Assembly (NCBI GenBank): GCA_904846145.1
Contig: CAJGZL010000001.1
Span: 2,232,001 to 2,296,000, forward strand
Source: Psychrobacter immobilis
GTDB taxonomy: Bacteria > Pseudomonadota > Gammaproteobacteria > Pseudomonadales > Moraxellaceae
Reading direction: 5' to 3'
DNA: 64,000 nt
The position numbers and the translations under genes were made by a program. Position 1 is the first letter of the stretch; each line of letters begins with the position of its first letter. This document shows positions 9,862 to 20,837 of this stretch, piece after piece. The notes under the pieces were generated by a model. It saw nothing but the letters and a program-made list of their open reading frames with translations. It was not told the origin of the DNA and made no database searches.

Positions 9862-11895
9862 TTAACGATTACCTAATAACGCGCGTATATTGGCTAAGTA
9901 TTCATCAGCGACTTTTTCAGGATCTTTAGTCGCTTTTTTCTTTTTAGCTTTGGCAGGCCAATCGATATGATCTTCTGGTAATTCATCCAAAAATCGCGAT
10001 TCAGAAGTCACGCGCATTTGACCACCAGCACGGCGCTGAGCGGCAAGGGTCAAGGTCAGCTCACGCCGTGCGCGAGTGATGCCCACATACATCAGGCGGC
10101 GCTCTTCTTCTACCGTCTCACTCATAATAGAGTTACGGTGAGGTAGCATTTCCTCTTCTAATCCCATGATATAGACGTAGTTAAACTCAAGTCCTTTTGC
10201 CGCATGCAAAGTCATAAGGTTAACTTTATTGGTGTTTTCTTCTTCTTGCTGCTGCTCAAGCATATCAAGTAGCACTAATTTACGAATAATGGTATCAATC
10301 GTGCGCTCATCATCACTCTCAGCGCGATTGATCAAGGATTGAATACTGGTATACAGAATGTCGATATTATCAATACGGTTTTTTTCTTGTTGCGGGGTTT
10401 TTGAGTCGCTACGCACAAAATCAATATAGCCGGTCTCATCGATCATTTGACGGACAATAGGCACAGGATCAGGATGCTGATCTAACTCACGCGTATAGTG
10501 CTCAATAAAGTCGCCAAACTCTTTAAGCGTGCTATAAGCCTTGCTTGGCAATACATGGCTCAGACCAGAGTGAGTACAAGAAGCGAGTAGGGAAATGCTA
10601 TGCTCTTGCGCAAATAGGCCAAGCTTTTCTAAAGTCGCTGGCCCCATACCGCGTTTTGGGGTATTAATAATACGCAAAAATGCACTATCATCTTCAGGGT
10701 TCAAGATCATACGCAGATAGCCCATGACGTCTTTAATCTCGCTACGCGCAAAGAACGACTGACCACCAGATAACTTATAAGGAATTTGCAGCTGACGTAG
10801 ATTCGCCTCTAGCATGCGTGCCTGAAAGTTACTGCGATAGAGCACTGCATAATCTTCCCACTCATTGCCATAGCGCAATTTATGAGTAGCGATTTCTTTG
10901 GCAACGCGTTCCGCTTCATCATCGTCATTACGACAGTTAATAATACGTATTTTTTCGCCTTGACCTTTATCAGACCAGAGCTTTTTTTCAAATAAATGCT
11001 CGTTGTTGGTAATGACCGCATTAGCCGAGGTCAAGATACGACTGGTTGAGCGATAGTTTTGCTCTAGCATAACAATCTTGAGTTTAGGGAAATCTTCTTT
11101 TAGCAGCGCCATATTTTCAGGTTTTGCTCCGCGCCATGCATAAATAGATTGGTCATCATCACCAACCACAGTAAATCGCCCTTGTGGTCCGACGAGATAT
11201 TTAATCATTTCATACTGGGCGGTATTGGTATCTTGGTACTCATCGACTAATAAATAACGAATACGGTTTTGCCATTTGTCACGCAGCTCGCGGTTTTCAC
11301 GTAGTATCTTGGTTGGCAATACGATTAAATCATCAAAATCAACCGCGTTATAAGCACGTAAGTTACGCTCATAAAGGGCATATAAAGTCGCAAAGATCAT
11401 ATCTTCTGGATCATCAAGCGTTTCCATTGCTTGGTCAGGCTCAACCAGATCATTCTTCCAATCTGATATCATCTTGATGGCTTTGCCGACCAGCTCTCGA
11501 CTCTCAGCGCCTGATAAATTATCACGCATCATCAGCTCCATCAACAGACGCTTACTATCATCGCTATCCATGATCGAGAAGTTGCCTTTGAGCGGCGTAT
11601 GAATCAACTCGTAACGCAAAAACTGTAAGCCAAACTGGTGAAAGGTCGAGACAGTAAGCCCGCGAGTCTTTTCGCTTGGTAGCAATTTGCTTACTCGCGC
11701 TTTCATTTCACGCGCGGCTTTATTGGTAAAAGTCACCGCTGTGATACGCTCAGCTGGCATGTTGCATTCTTCGATAAGATAAGCAATCTTACGAGTGATC
11801 ACTGACGTTTTGCCTGAGCCTGCGCCTGCTAATACTAGCAAAGGCCCAGATACGTAGAGCATAGCTTCTTGTTGTCTGGGATTGAGTTGACTCAT
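9862..11895 (-). CDS. rep: ATP-dependent DNA helicase Rep
   Basis: Rep is a superfamily 1A 3'-5' helicase that helps replication forks pass protein blocks. The 677-residue length matches E. coli Rep (673) and is shorter than UvrD (720). Motifs run in order: Q motif LNPRQQEAM, Walker A GAGSGKT, TFTNKAAREM, Walker B LLVDEYQDTN, GDDDQSIYAWRGA, QNYRST, LMTLHAAKGLEF and VGITRARREL. The Rep-like N-terminus and the KKKKATKDPEK C-terminal tail favour Rep over UvrD or PcrA. It is transcribed toward mgtE with a gap of about 160 bp. Confidence 0.95.
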   Translation of the reverse strand: MSQLNPRQQEAMLYVSGPLLVLAGAGSGKTSVITRKIAYLIEECNMPAERITAVTFTNKAAREMKARVSKLLPSEKTRGLTVSTFHQFGLQFLRYELIHTPLKGNFSIMDSDDSKRLLMELMMRDNLSGAESRELVGKAIKMISDWKNDLVEPDQAMETLDDPEDMIFATLYALYERNLRAYNAVDFDDLIVLPTKILRENRELRDKWQNRIRYLLVDEYQDTNTAQYEMIKYLVGPQGRFTVVGDDDQSIYAWRGAKPENMALLKEDFPKLKIVMLEQNYRSTSRILTSANAVITNNEHLFEKKLWSDKGQGEKIRIINCRNDDDEAERVAKEIATHKLRYGNEWEDYAVLYRSNFQARMLEANLRQLQIPYKLSGGQSFFARSEIKDVMGYLRMILNPEDDSAFLRIINTPKRGMGPATLEKLGLFAQEHSISLLASCTHSGLSHVLPSKAYSTLKEFGDFIEHYTRELDQHPDPVPIVRQMIDETGYIDFVRSDSKTPQQEKNRIDNIDILYTSIQSLINRAESDDERTIDTIIRKLVLLDMLEQQQEEENTNKVNLMTLHAAKGLEFNYVYIMGLEEEMLPHRNSIMSETVEEERRLMYVGITRARRELTLTLAAQRRAGGQMRVTSESRFLDELPEDHIDWPAKAKKKKATKDPEKVADEYLANIRALLGNR

Positions 11896-12086
11896 AGCAT
11901 GACCTTTGAAATTTGGGGCAAATAGTGCGAATATGAAAAGAGCTCATTCAGGCTATGCTAAGATAAAATTGATCTAGCATATAGCAAAATAGATGCAGCA
12001 AAACTGAACGGATAGCGTAAATATAGGTTTGAAATTAGGTGGGTTATTATAAAGCAAAATCGTTACTTTTTGGGAGGAGATGGATA

Positions 12087-12503
12087 ATGATGCGTTTATA
12101 TCGTAGTAGCATGCCATTACTATTATTATCAATGATAGCGTGTACTAGCTTGCCAGAGCATACCATTCTGCAAACCGTTGAGTTAATGCAAACCAAGCAT
12201 TTTGTAGAAGGGGCGAGTTTTGATTTAATCAAACAACGAGAGGGTTGTTTATTGCAGGGCACAGGTTATGGCGAATCTGGCAAACGCGATTATACTTTTT
12301 ATTTTGATGATAAGGGGATTACGGCTGCTCATTATGAGGAGTCCCGCTATGCACAACCTATTTATGTCGATAGCAATGTCAAAATAGTCAAAACTACTAA
12401 GAGCGTATATAAAGAGAATTCAGAGGAAAACGAGGCTTTCGAAGCACTGTTTAATGATTTACAGGCACTAATTACGCAGAGCAATTTGGCACATTGTTTT
12501 TAG
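12087..12503 (+). CDS. Putative small lipoprotein, function unknown
   Basis: I do not recognise this protein of about 138 residues. The chosen ATG follows a strong GGGAGGAG ribosome binding site at 12073-12080; an upstream in-frame GTG at 12039 lacks one. The N-terminus (MMRLYRSSMPLLLLSMIACTS) is a short charged, hydrophobic signal ending in a plausible lipobox (MIAC), which suggests lipid anchoring. The mature part is mostly polar, with two further cysteines (EGCLLQG and the penultimate Cys). It is divergent from rep and convergent with hemB. Confidence 0.7.
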   Translation: MMRLYRSSMPLLLLSMIACTSLPEHTILQTVELMQTKHFVEGASFDLIKQREGCLLQGTGYGESGKRDYTFYFDDKGITAAHYEESRYAQPIYVDSNVKIVKTTKSVYKENSEENEAFEALFNDLQALITQSNLAHCF

Positions 12504-12561
12504 TAGAGCGCTCAAAGATATAGGTTATGCTGAGGGTAAAAAAACAGTATTCCTAATAAAG

Positions 12562-12593
12562 ACGCACCAACTAAGATAGATTAGCTAGTGCGT
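12562..12593. terminator. Weak hairpin between convergent genes
   Basis: Arms ACGCACCAACTA and TAGCTAGTGCGT pair at 9 of 12 positions around an 8-base loop. It lies between the lipoprotein gene and the 3' end of hemB. There is no clear T-tract, so it is only a tentative transcription stop. Confidence 0.3.
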
Positions 12594-12636
12594 ATATCAA
12601 ACTTTTAAAACTAGTTTTTAATGAACTATTTCAGTC

Positions 12637-13653
<1,017 letters not shown>

Positions 13654-13720
13654 TTATTATATTTTTAATTCAAAGCAGTTTATAAAACCACTACTATAAC
13701 CAAAAGCTAACTGTAAAAGC

Positions 13721-13743
13721 AAAAACCCGCCAAAGTGGCAGGG
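13721..13743 (-). terminator. Rho-independent terminator of the RND efflux operon
   Basis: On the minus strand, CCCTGCCA-CTT-TGGCGGG forms a GC-rich stem with one bulge, followed by a run of T. It lies 23 bp past the stop of the outer-membrane channel gene and upstream of hemB, so it should separate the two units. Confidence 0.75.
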
Positions 13744-13765
13744 CTGTTTGGACAGTAATAAAAAT

Positions 13766-15562
13766 CTATTCAACAATTTGAGTGACTGGTACGCTCTCAA
13801 CAGGGGTCTCTTGAATAATAGTACCGACCGCAGCATCTGCATCGCCATCGTTATCAATATCGACGATAGCTTTTGGATCAAAAGTAGCTGCCGCAGGTGT
13901 TTTGGACTGTTTGATGTCGATGGCCTCAGCTACAGAGGTTACGCGCGCTGAGCTTGCCGCATCAATAGCATAAGCCGCTTGAGCTTCAGCATTGTTACTA
14001 GCCAAACCACCAATACGCGCTAAATTAGTGTATTGCGGTACTGGTATAGCGACGGGTACATCAAGGTTAGCACCGCCACCTAGTGCTTGATAAAGCTCTA
14101 TTTGGCTAATGATTTTTTGTAGTTCTAAATCTAAGATACCTTGTTGAGTGGAGAACAAGGAGCGCTGCGCATCAAGAACATCCAAATAGTTGGCAATACC
14201 TGCTTTAAAGCGGGCATCAGCAATCTCAAAGGTTTGATCAAAGTTATCTTGCAGGCGATACTGCGCGGCTAGCTGCTCACCAAGGGTCGCTCGCGTCGCT
14301 AAGACGTCTGAAACTTCACGGAAAGCCGTTTGAATAGAGCGCTCATAGCTGGCTAGAGTCTGCTCGCGTTCTATTTTTGCAACATCATAATTGGCATCTA
14401 AAAGCCCAGCATCAAAAATAGGCACACTAATATTTGGGCCAAACGACCAGCCTACTGAGCCGCTTTTGAATAGATCATCTAAGCTACTACTACCAACGCC
14501 GACACTAGTTGCAAGACTAATAGAGGGATAGTAAGAAGCGCGTGCGACTTCGATATTAGCGCCAGCCGCTTTTAGATTGTATTCTGCTTGTAGCACATCA
14601 GGGCGGTAGCGTAGCAGCTCGCTCGGGAGACCAGTACTAAAGACATCTTGAGTCGTTATATTGCTGATAGCGGGTGCTGGAATGAGCTCGGTTGGAATTG
14701 GTGCACCCAATAAGAATTGCAAAGCATTACGTGACTGCAAAATGCTACTTTGAGCGCGTAGAACGGCCAAATTAGCATTCTCAAGCGCTGCTGATGATTG
14801 CAGTGAGGGTAGTTTAGGGTCAATACCGGCCTTGAAGCGAGCATCAGCAATAAACAAGGATCTCTTACGACTCTCAACGGTTGCTTCGGCTAGCTTTAAC
14901 TGCGCTAAGCTAAAGCTCAAGTTGGCATAGCTTTGAGCAATATTACTAATCAAACTGATTTGAGTTGAATCTTTAGCCGCTGTGGTCGCCAAAAAGCTCT
15001 GTAGCGCTTGATCTTTCAGACTAGCGATCTTGCCCCAAAAATCTAGCTCGTAATTGGCAAGACCTAGGTTGACGTTGTAGCTACTGCTAGCATTTCGATC
15101 CGTACGATTCTGCGCTTGGCGTGTATAACCTGCACTACCATTGATGGCTGGCAGGTCATTAATATCAGTGATTCGATACTGCGCGCGTGCTTTTTCGATT
15201 GCCAAACGCGCACTTTCAAAGTCTTTGTTCTTCTCAAGACCTAACGCAATCAGTCCTTTTAAGCGCTCATCGCTATAGAAATTTTGCCAACGCTGGGCCG
15301 CAATACTTGGCTGCTCAGGAGTGCTGACCGTTTCTTGATCAAATGCCCCATAGGTTTGCTGCATCGGGATATTTGGCTCTGCCAAAACAGGATTCATATC
15401 CGCTTTTGGGATGGTGTTACAAGCGGCCATGCTTATTGCTAGCGCAGTCAGACCCAACAGGCGGCCACTGTTTTTGCGCAAACGAGATAGTGCTGGCTGC
15501 GCATCGATAGCTGTAATAGCTACCGATGACGAGTTAGTGATAGATTTTTTTTGAGCACTCAT
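13766..15562 (-). CDS. RND efflux outer-membrane channel lipoprotein (OprM/AdeK type)
   Basis: This is a TolC-superfamily outer-membrane factor of the NodT/OprM type, the exit duct of the tripartite pump encoded upstream. A lipobox (SMAAC) near residue 48 follows a long N-terminal region. Two OEP repeats follow, with typical ANYELDFWGKI and helical heptads (ARAQYRITDINDLPAINGSAG; FDAGLLDANYDVAKIEREQT). OprM-type proteins are about 480 residues; this one is 598. The excess is mostly a C-terminal tail of about 90 residues, Ala/Asp-rich with an Asp-rich DIDNDGDADAAVG stretch. The start overlaps the pump gene's stop by 4 bp (ATGA), which indicates translational coupling. Confidence 0.93.
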   Translation of the reverse strand: MSAQKKSITNSSSVAITAIDAQPALSRLRKNSGRLLGLTALAISMAACNTIPKADMNPVLAEPNIPMQQTYGAFDQETVSTPEQPSIAAQRWQNFYSDERLKGLIALGLEKNKDFESARLAIEKARAQYRITDINDLPAINGSAGYTRQAQNRTDRNASSSYNVNLGLANYELDFWGKIASLKDQALQSFLATTAAKDSTQISLISNIAQSYANLSFSLAQLKLAEATVESRKRSLFIADARFKAGIDPKLPSLQSSAALENANLAVLRAQSSILQSRNALQFLLGAPIPTELIPAPAISNITTQDVFSTGLPSELLRYRPDVLQAEYNLKAAGANIEVARASYYPSISLATSVGVGSSSLDDLFKSGSVGWSFGPNISVPIFDAGLLDANYDVAKIEREQTLASYERSIQTAFREVSDVLATRATLGEQLAAQYRLQDNFDQTFEIADARFKAGIANYLDVLDAQRSLFSTQQGILDLELQKIISQIELYQALGGGANLDVPVAIPVPQYTNLARIGGLASNNAEAQAAYAIDAASSARVTSVAEAIDIKQSKTPAAATFDPKAIVDIDNDGDADAAVGTIIQETPVESVPVTQIVE

Positions 15563-18500
15563 TGTGTATTGTCTCCAAGGCTTGCAGGCTGATAGTTATC
15601 AGAAGGCATTGGGTTGTGCGAGTCAGGCGTACCATTGCCATCATCTTTATCGTTTGGTTTATTGTTCTCATATTTATGCGGGAACGCACTACGGACCCAA
15701 ATATAGAACATAGGAATAAAGAAGATGCCGAGGAAGGTAGCGGTTAAGACACCACCGACCACACTGGTACCAATAGCATTCTGACTGCCTGAGCCTGGAC
15801 CGTTCGCCAAGAATAATGGCACAACACCCAGTCCAAAGGCAAGTGAGGTCATGATAATTGGACGCAGACGTTGACGTGCTGCGGTCATGACGGCCTCTGT
15901 CAGACTATAGCCTTCTTCTTGGTGTTCTTTGGCAAATTCAATAATCAAGATGGCGTTTTTGGCGGACAAACCAACGACGGTGAGTAGACCCACTTGCAAG
16001 TAGATGTCGTTAGCAAAACCGCGTAACCACGTAAATATCACCGCACCCAATACCCCAAGTGGAATAACCAATAGGACAGAGAAGGGGATAGACCAGCTTT
16101 CATATAAGGCCGCTAAACACAAGAATACCACTAGTATTGAAAGGGCATAAAGCATGGGTGCTTGTGCCCCTGACTTTTGCTCCTCTAGTGACATACCCGT
16201 CCACTCATAACTGATGCCTTCAGGCAGATTTTCTATCATCGCTTCCATCGAGCTCATCGCTTCACCAGTACTTAGACCGGGCGCGGCGCTACCTTGGATG
16301 TTCATGGACGGTAGGCTGTTGTAACGAGTAAGACGCGGTGAGCCTGATTGCCATTCGCTACTAGAAAATGCATCGAACGAAATCATATCGTTCATGTCAT
16401 TTCTTACATACCATTTACCAATATCATCAGGGTTGGTACGGCTGCTGGCTTCACCTTGTACATAGACGCGTTTGATACGGCCACGATCGATAAAGTCGTT
16501 AACGTAGCTTGAGCCCCACGCTGTTGAAATGACACTATTGATATTGCTTAGTGACAGGCCATAAGCCGCCGCTTGTTCTTGATTGATGTTTACTTTAAGT
16601 TGTGGCGAATCTTCTTGACCATTAGGACGTACACCAGCTACTTGGTCGTTCTGTGCCGCCATACCTAAGAGCATATTTCGAGCTTCAAGTAGCCCATCAT
16701 GTCCGAGGTTGCCACTGTCCTGAATCATTAAGTCAAAACCACTGGCATTACCAAGCTCGGTAATTGCTGGTGGTACGATGGCAAATACTTGTGCTTCGTT
16801 TAGCTGAGTAAAGAAGTACCCCATCGCTCGACCAGCGACAGCCTGAGCGGTATTTTCATCGCCCGAGCGTTCCTCCCAGTCTGATAAGCGCACAAACGCT
16901 AGACCCATATTCTGACCTTGACCTGCAAAACTAAAGCCTGCAATGGTAAAGACCGAAGCGATATTATCAGTTTCTTGGGTATCGTAATAGTTTCTGACTT
17001 TATCCAATACGTCTTGCGTCTCATCTAACGTCGAACCAGCCGGAAGCTGAACCAAGGTAAACATAATGCCTTGATCTTCTTCTGGTAAAAACGAGCCTGG
17101 AATACGTAAGAATACGACCGCCATGATACCGATGATGGCTGCGTAGCCAATCATGTATAACCATTTAAAACGAATGCTTTTGCCGACAAATTTTTCGTAC
17201 GAACGGCTAAGTTTAAAGAAGCCACGATTGAACCAACCAAAGAAGCCTTTTTGCTTTTCGGTACTGCCTTTTTCATGACTTTTGCCACGTTTTAGCAAAG
17301 TCACACATAGGGCAGGGGTGAAGACAAGCGCGACCATGGCAGAGAGCACCATGCTGGTAATCAGCGTGATAGAGAACTGACGATAAATCACACCTGTTGA
17401 GCCACCAAAGAAGGCCATTGGTACGAATACGGCGGACAAGATAAGCGCAATACCAATAACGATCTTACTGATTTCCCCCATCGATTGAGTGGTCGCGTCT
17501 TTGATAGAGATATGTGGATCTTCTTCTAGTATTCGCTCAACGTTCTCTACCACGACGATCGCATCATCGACCAGCAGACCGATGGAGAGAACCATAGCAA
17601 ACATGGTCAAGACGTTGATACTAAAGCCTGCAATATACAACACTGCAAAGGTACCCAAGAGTACGACAGGTACGGCAAGGGTCGGGATAATGGTGGCACG
17701 CCAGTTCTGTAAGAAAATGAACATAACGATAAATACCAACACAATCGCTTCAATGAGGGTCATAACGACTTGTTCGATAGACAAGCGTACAAAGGGTGTG
17801 GTGTCATACGGAACGACTGAGGCTAGACCAATTGGGAAGTTTTGCTCCAGCTCAGCCATACGTGCGCCGACGGCTTCACGAGTCTCAAGGGCGTTTGCGC
17901 CACCAGCAAGTGAAATACCTAAACCGGCTGCTTCTTGACCATTGTATAAAGACACAACGCTATAGTTTTCACTGCCAATCTCGACATCTGCCACATCGCC
18001 TAAGCGCACTTGTGCGCCTGAGGTATCTGTTTTTAGTAGAATGTTTCGGAATTCTTCAGGCGTTTGAAGATAGCTTTGCACCGTGACCGTAGCATTGATA
18101 ACCTGTTGGTCAGTATCAGCAGGTGCTTGACCTAACTGACCGGCAGATACTTGCGCGTTCTGCGCTCGTATCGCATTGACCACATCAGAAGGCACCATGT
18201 TATAGCTACGTAGGCGTGAAGGGTCAAGCCATACACGCATCGCATAGGTAGAGCCAAAGACTTGAACTTCACCCACACCCTCTACACGACTGATCGAATC
18301 GACGACATTAGAGTTAATATAATCGGCAATATCTGCCCGATCCATGGTGCCATCTTCAGAAATAAATGCTTGCACCATCAAAAAGCTGCTAGACGATTTA
18401 TTGACGTTGACACCTTGACGCTGAACAGACTCAGGCAAGGAGCTCATCGCTGCTTGCAGTTTGTTCTGTACTTGTACTTGAGCTGTGTCAGGATCTGTGC

Positions 18501-18789
18501 CGTTTTCAAAGGTAAGCGTCACTGAAGCGCTACCATTTGACGAGCTCGATGACGACATATACATCAGACCATCGAGGCCTTTCATACGTTGCTCAATGAT
18601 CTGTACGACTGAGTTTTCGACGGTTTGTGCATTAGCACCAGGATAGCTTGCACTGACCGAAATAGTCGGCGGTGCAATACGTGGATACTGTTCGATCGGT
18701 AGACTGACAACCGATATTATCCCAATCAGCATGACCAAAATAGCCAATACCCATGCAAAAATAGGGCGATTGATAAAAAAACGTGACAT
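15559..18789 (-). CDS. RND multidrug efflux pump, inner-membrane subunit (AcrB/AdeJ/MexB type)
   Basis: This is a proton-driven trimeric HAE1-family pump that expels lipophilic drugs, dyes and detergents. The protein is 1076 residues (about 1050 is usual). It starts with MSRFFINRPIFAWVLAILVM, has a large periplasmic loop after TM1, and shows GLLVDDAIVVVENVERI in TM4, the two Asp of the proton relay. A second periplasmic loop and GLSAKNAILIIEFAKE in TM10 (relay Lys) follow. The C-terminus adds a hydrophilic tail of about 40 residues. It lies between the adaptor gene (35-bp gap) and the channel gene (4-bp overlap). In Moraxellaceae the nearest named system is AdeIJK; exact orthology is inferred. 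Confidence 0.95.
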   Translation of the reverse strand: MSRFFINRPIFAWVLAILVMLIGIISVVSLPIEQYPRIAPPTISVSASYPGANAQTVENSVVQIIEQRMKGLDGLMYMSSSSSSNGSASVTLTFENGTDPDTAQVQVQNKLQAAMSSLPESVQRQGVNVNKSSSSFLMVQAFISEDGTMDRADIADYINSNVVDSISRVEGVGEVQVFGSTYAMRVWLDPSRLRSYNMVPSDVVNAIRAQNAQVSAGQLGQAPADTDQQVINATVTVQSYLQTPEEFRNILLKTDTSGAQVRLGDVADVEIGSENYSVVSLYNGQEAAGLGISLAGGANALETREAVGARMAELEQNFPIGLASVVPYDTTPFVRLSIEQVVMTLIEAIVLVFIVMFIFLQNWRATIIPTLAVPVVLLGTFAVLYIAGFSINVLTMFAMVLSIGLLVDDAIVVVENVERILEEDPHISIKDATTQSMGEISKIVIGIALILSAVFVPMAFFGGSTGVIYRQFSITLITSMVLSAMVALVFTPALCVTLLKRGKSHEKGSTEKQKGFFGWFNRGFFKLSRSYEKFVGKSIRFKWLYMIGYAAIIGIMAVVFLRIPGSFLPEEDQGIMFTLVQLPAGSTLDETQDVLDKVRNYYDTQETDNIASVFTIAGFSFAGQGQNMGLAFVRLSDWEERSGDENTAQAVAGRAMGYFFTQLNEAQVFAIVPPAITELGNASGFDLMIQDSGNLGHDGLLEARNMLLGMAAQNDQVAGVRPNGQEDSPQLKVNINQEQAAAYGLSLSNINSVISTAWGSSYVNDFIDRGRIKRVYVQGEASSRTNPDDIGKWYVRNDMNDMISFDAFSSSEWQSGSPRLTRYNSLPSMNIQGSAAPGLSTGEAMSSMEAMIENLPEGISYEWTGMSLEEQKSGAQAPMLYALSILVVFLCLAALYESWSIPFSVLLVIPLGVLGAVIFTWLRGFANDIYLQVGLLTVVGLSAKNAILIIEFAKEHQEEGYSLTEAVMTAARQRLRPIIMTSLAFGLGVVPLFLANGPGSGSQNAIGTSVVGGVLTATFLGIFFIPMFYIWVRSAFPHKYENNKPNDKDDGNGTPDSHNPMPSDNYQPASLGDNTQ

Positions 18790-18824
18790 AGTATATCCCT
18801 AGGTCTTCCTAGCTTTGAATGGAA

Positions 18825-20234
18825 TTAGTTAGTGGCGGCATCTTCGGTATTTTTAGTAGCGTCGCTCGCTGGCTTATCCATCGTCTTTGCAGCTTGTTGT
18901 GGGGTTTTGGCTGTAGGCTTATTAGCGGCTTGTGTATTGCCCGATTTAGCAGGCGATGCATTCGGATCTTGCAGAGGCTTGGCTACGACTTCTTGTTCAG
19001 GTTTGACTTTAGCACCACCAATAATGACGACTTTATCGCCATTTTTTAGACCATCAGTTACCACCCAGTTGCCATTATAAGTGCCATTAATAGTAACGGG
19101 ACGCACTTGGATTTTATTGTCTTTATCGACAATATATACTTGGGTTTCGCTCTTGGTAGAGCGCATCACCGCACTTTGTGGTACTAAAGCGGCGTTATTG
19201 ATAACACTCTGAGTCAGACGGGCAGAGACGTACATACCTGGCAATAGTACATTATTACTATTAGGGAATACGGCACGTAGCGTCACTGCACCTGTGGATT
19301 CATCAACTTTGGCCTCTGATAATGCTAGCTTGCCGGTTATCGGATAGACGCTACCGTCTTCTAATACTAGCTCAACACTATTCATACCCGCTTGCGCTTT
19401 GCCTTCTGAGATTTGCTGACGCAACTTTAGTAGCTCAGAGGAGGATTGACTAATATCAACGTAGATAGGATCTAAGCGCGAAATAGTCACCATAGGATTT
19501 GCTTGACTGGCACTAACTAGTGAGCCTGCGGTCGCTGTTGAGCGGTCACTACGACCTGTGATAGGAGCACGTACTATAGTACGGTTTAACTCTAATGTGC
19601 TGGCATCCAAACCTGACTTAGCGCTTTGAATACCTGCTTTTGAGCTCTCTATACCAGCTTGAGTTTGACCAACAGCCGCTTTTGCACTCTCAACAGCCGC
19701 TTGTGCTGTGTAGACCGCTGTCTGTGCTTGGTCATATTGTTGCTTAGAGATAGCATCGATCTCAACTAACCCTCGCAGACGTTGAAAGTCATTGATCGCT
19801 TGCGCTAGTGAGGCTTGACGACTAATCAGTTCAGCCTTGGCATTAGCGTTATTGGCAAGTGCTGTTTGCAAGTTAGCTTGTGCCTGTTGAACGGCGGCTT
19901 CACCGCTCGCTATAGAGGTTGCATAATTGTCGGTATTGATACGATACAAAGGCTGACCTTTTTTGACATTGCTGCCTTCACGGAACAATATCTCGTCAAT
20001 AATGCCGTTCACCTGTGGACGGACATCAGCAGTTTGAAAAGCTGTCGTACGACCAGAGAACGTCTGTACTTGCGGCACGACGCCTAAAGTTACCGTTTGG
20101 ACGTTGACAACAGCAGGTGGCATTTGTTGCTGCGCGGCAGCAGGATCAGCGTCTTCTTTTTTGTCACAGCCGACTAGAACCGCTGTCGATAATACAGATG
20201 CTATTACCAGCGCAAGATATGAGTGCTTCATCAA
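18825..20234 (-). CDS. RND efflux periplasmic adaptor lipoprotein (AcrA/AdeI/MexA type)
   Basis: This membrane-fusion protein joins the pump to the outer-membrane channel. A signal peptide ends in lipobox VLVGC (Cys23). The biotinyl-lipoyl half-motifs (DVRPQVNGIIDEILFREGSNVKKGQPLYRI and TIVRAPITGRSD, given in parts) flank an unusually Ala/Gln-rich coiled-coil hairpin at about 100-220. Beta-barrel and membrane-proximal domains follow. At 469 residues it exceeds AcrA (397) by a C-terminal low-complexity Lys/Ala/Thr/Pro tail of about 50 residues. It is the first gene of the three-gene operon. The 600-bp upstream region holds several short direct repeats, and no regulator gene lies next to it. 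Confidence 0.94.
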   Translation of the reverse strand: MMKHSYLALVIASVLSTAVLVGCDKKEDADPAAAQQQMPPAVVNVQTVTLGVVPQVQTFSGRTTAFQTADVRPQVNGIIDEILFREGSNVKKGQPLYRINTDNYATSIASGEAAVQQAQANLQTALANNANAKAELISRQASLAQAINDFQRLRGLVEIDAISKQQYDQAQTAVYTAQAAVESAKAAVGQTQAGIESSKAGIQSAKSGLDASTLELNRTIVRAPITGRSDRSTATAGSLVSASQANPMVTISRLDPIYVDISQSSSELLKLRQQISEGKAQAGMNSVELVLEDGSVYPITGKLALSEAKVDESTGAVTLRAVFPNSNNVLLPGMYVSARLTQSVINNAALVPQSAVMRSTKSETQVYIVDKDNKIQVRPVTINGTYNGNWVVTDGLKNGDKVVIIGGAKVKPEQEVVAKPLQDPNASPAKSGNTQAANKPTAKTPQQAAKTMDKPASDATKNTEDAATN

Positions 20235-20337
20235 TGTCCTCGGGAGTATTCAGTTTTAATAAAGGTTTAAATAAACTAATTTTGCTAATGAGCTTTTATA
20301 GACTAACTTTGCTAATTAATTATAGAAACTAATTCGT

Positions 20338-20384
20338 TCTAAAAGTGATAATCTCTAAAAGTAACAATTTCTAAAAGTGATAAT
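20338..20384. repeat. Three tandem copies of a roughly 16-bp unit
   Basis: The unit TCTAAAAGTGATAAT occurs at 20338-20352, in altered form (TCTAAAAGTAACAAT) at 20354-20368, and again at 20370-20384. The spacing of about 16 bp is close to one and a half helical turns. The cluster lies about 110-150 bp upstream of the adaptor gene start. Confidence 0.75.
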
Positions 20385-20762
20385 AAAACTTAGCTTTAAC
20401 TATCTAAGCTATAAATCTAATCAGCTATTATAAACTATTGGGTCTACCCTACAGTCAAGCTATCAAAATCTCAATTTTATCTGCAAATGAAAGATAACAA
20501 AGAGGTAGTTTTATAAGAGCGTTGCAAATAGTAGGTTTATAACAACTTTGGAATCACATTTTAGTGCCTAACAAGCCATGTAAAAGAATGTTAAGTTTTG
20601 TTATTGAGATTCACTTTTAACTATCCGATACAAAGTGCTTAGTAAATACTCATAAATGCATAGGCTGTCACTAAAATAATTTATTTAGCAAATGATTACT
20701 GTGAACACCATGTTATAGACAGCTGGACTATTAGTAACGTCTGTTTATATAACAGTATCTAT

Positions 20763-20798
20763 TTATAAGTCTCTAACAGATTATAGGTCTCTAACAGA
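20763..20798. repeat. Tandem 18-bp direct repeat
   Basis: TTATAAGTCTCTAACAGA (20763-20780) is followed directly by TTATAGGTCTCTAACAGA (20781-20798), with 17 of 18 bases identical. It lies just downstream of the ispB stop codon. Confidence 0.8.
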
Positions 20799-20837
20799 TA
20801 GTAGATGTTCAATAAACAACTCAAGCAAAATGCAAGC

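Larger units (their letters stand above)
20235..20837. other. Intergenic region upstream of the efflux operon, rich in direct repeats
   Basis: This 603-bp AT-rich stretch holds no credible gene. It should carry the promoter of the efflux operon near 20235-20330. Three direct-repeat clusters were seen: 20273-20325, 20338-20384 and 20763-20798. I cannot place a promoter or operator with confidence. Confidence 0.6.

Noticed and set aside
17489..17938. A 149-residue open frame antisense to the efflux pump gene
   Set aside because: It mirrors the pump's codon structure and has no independent support.
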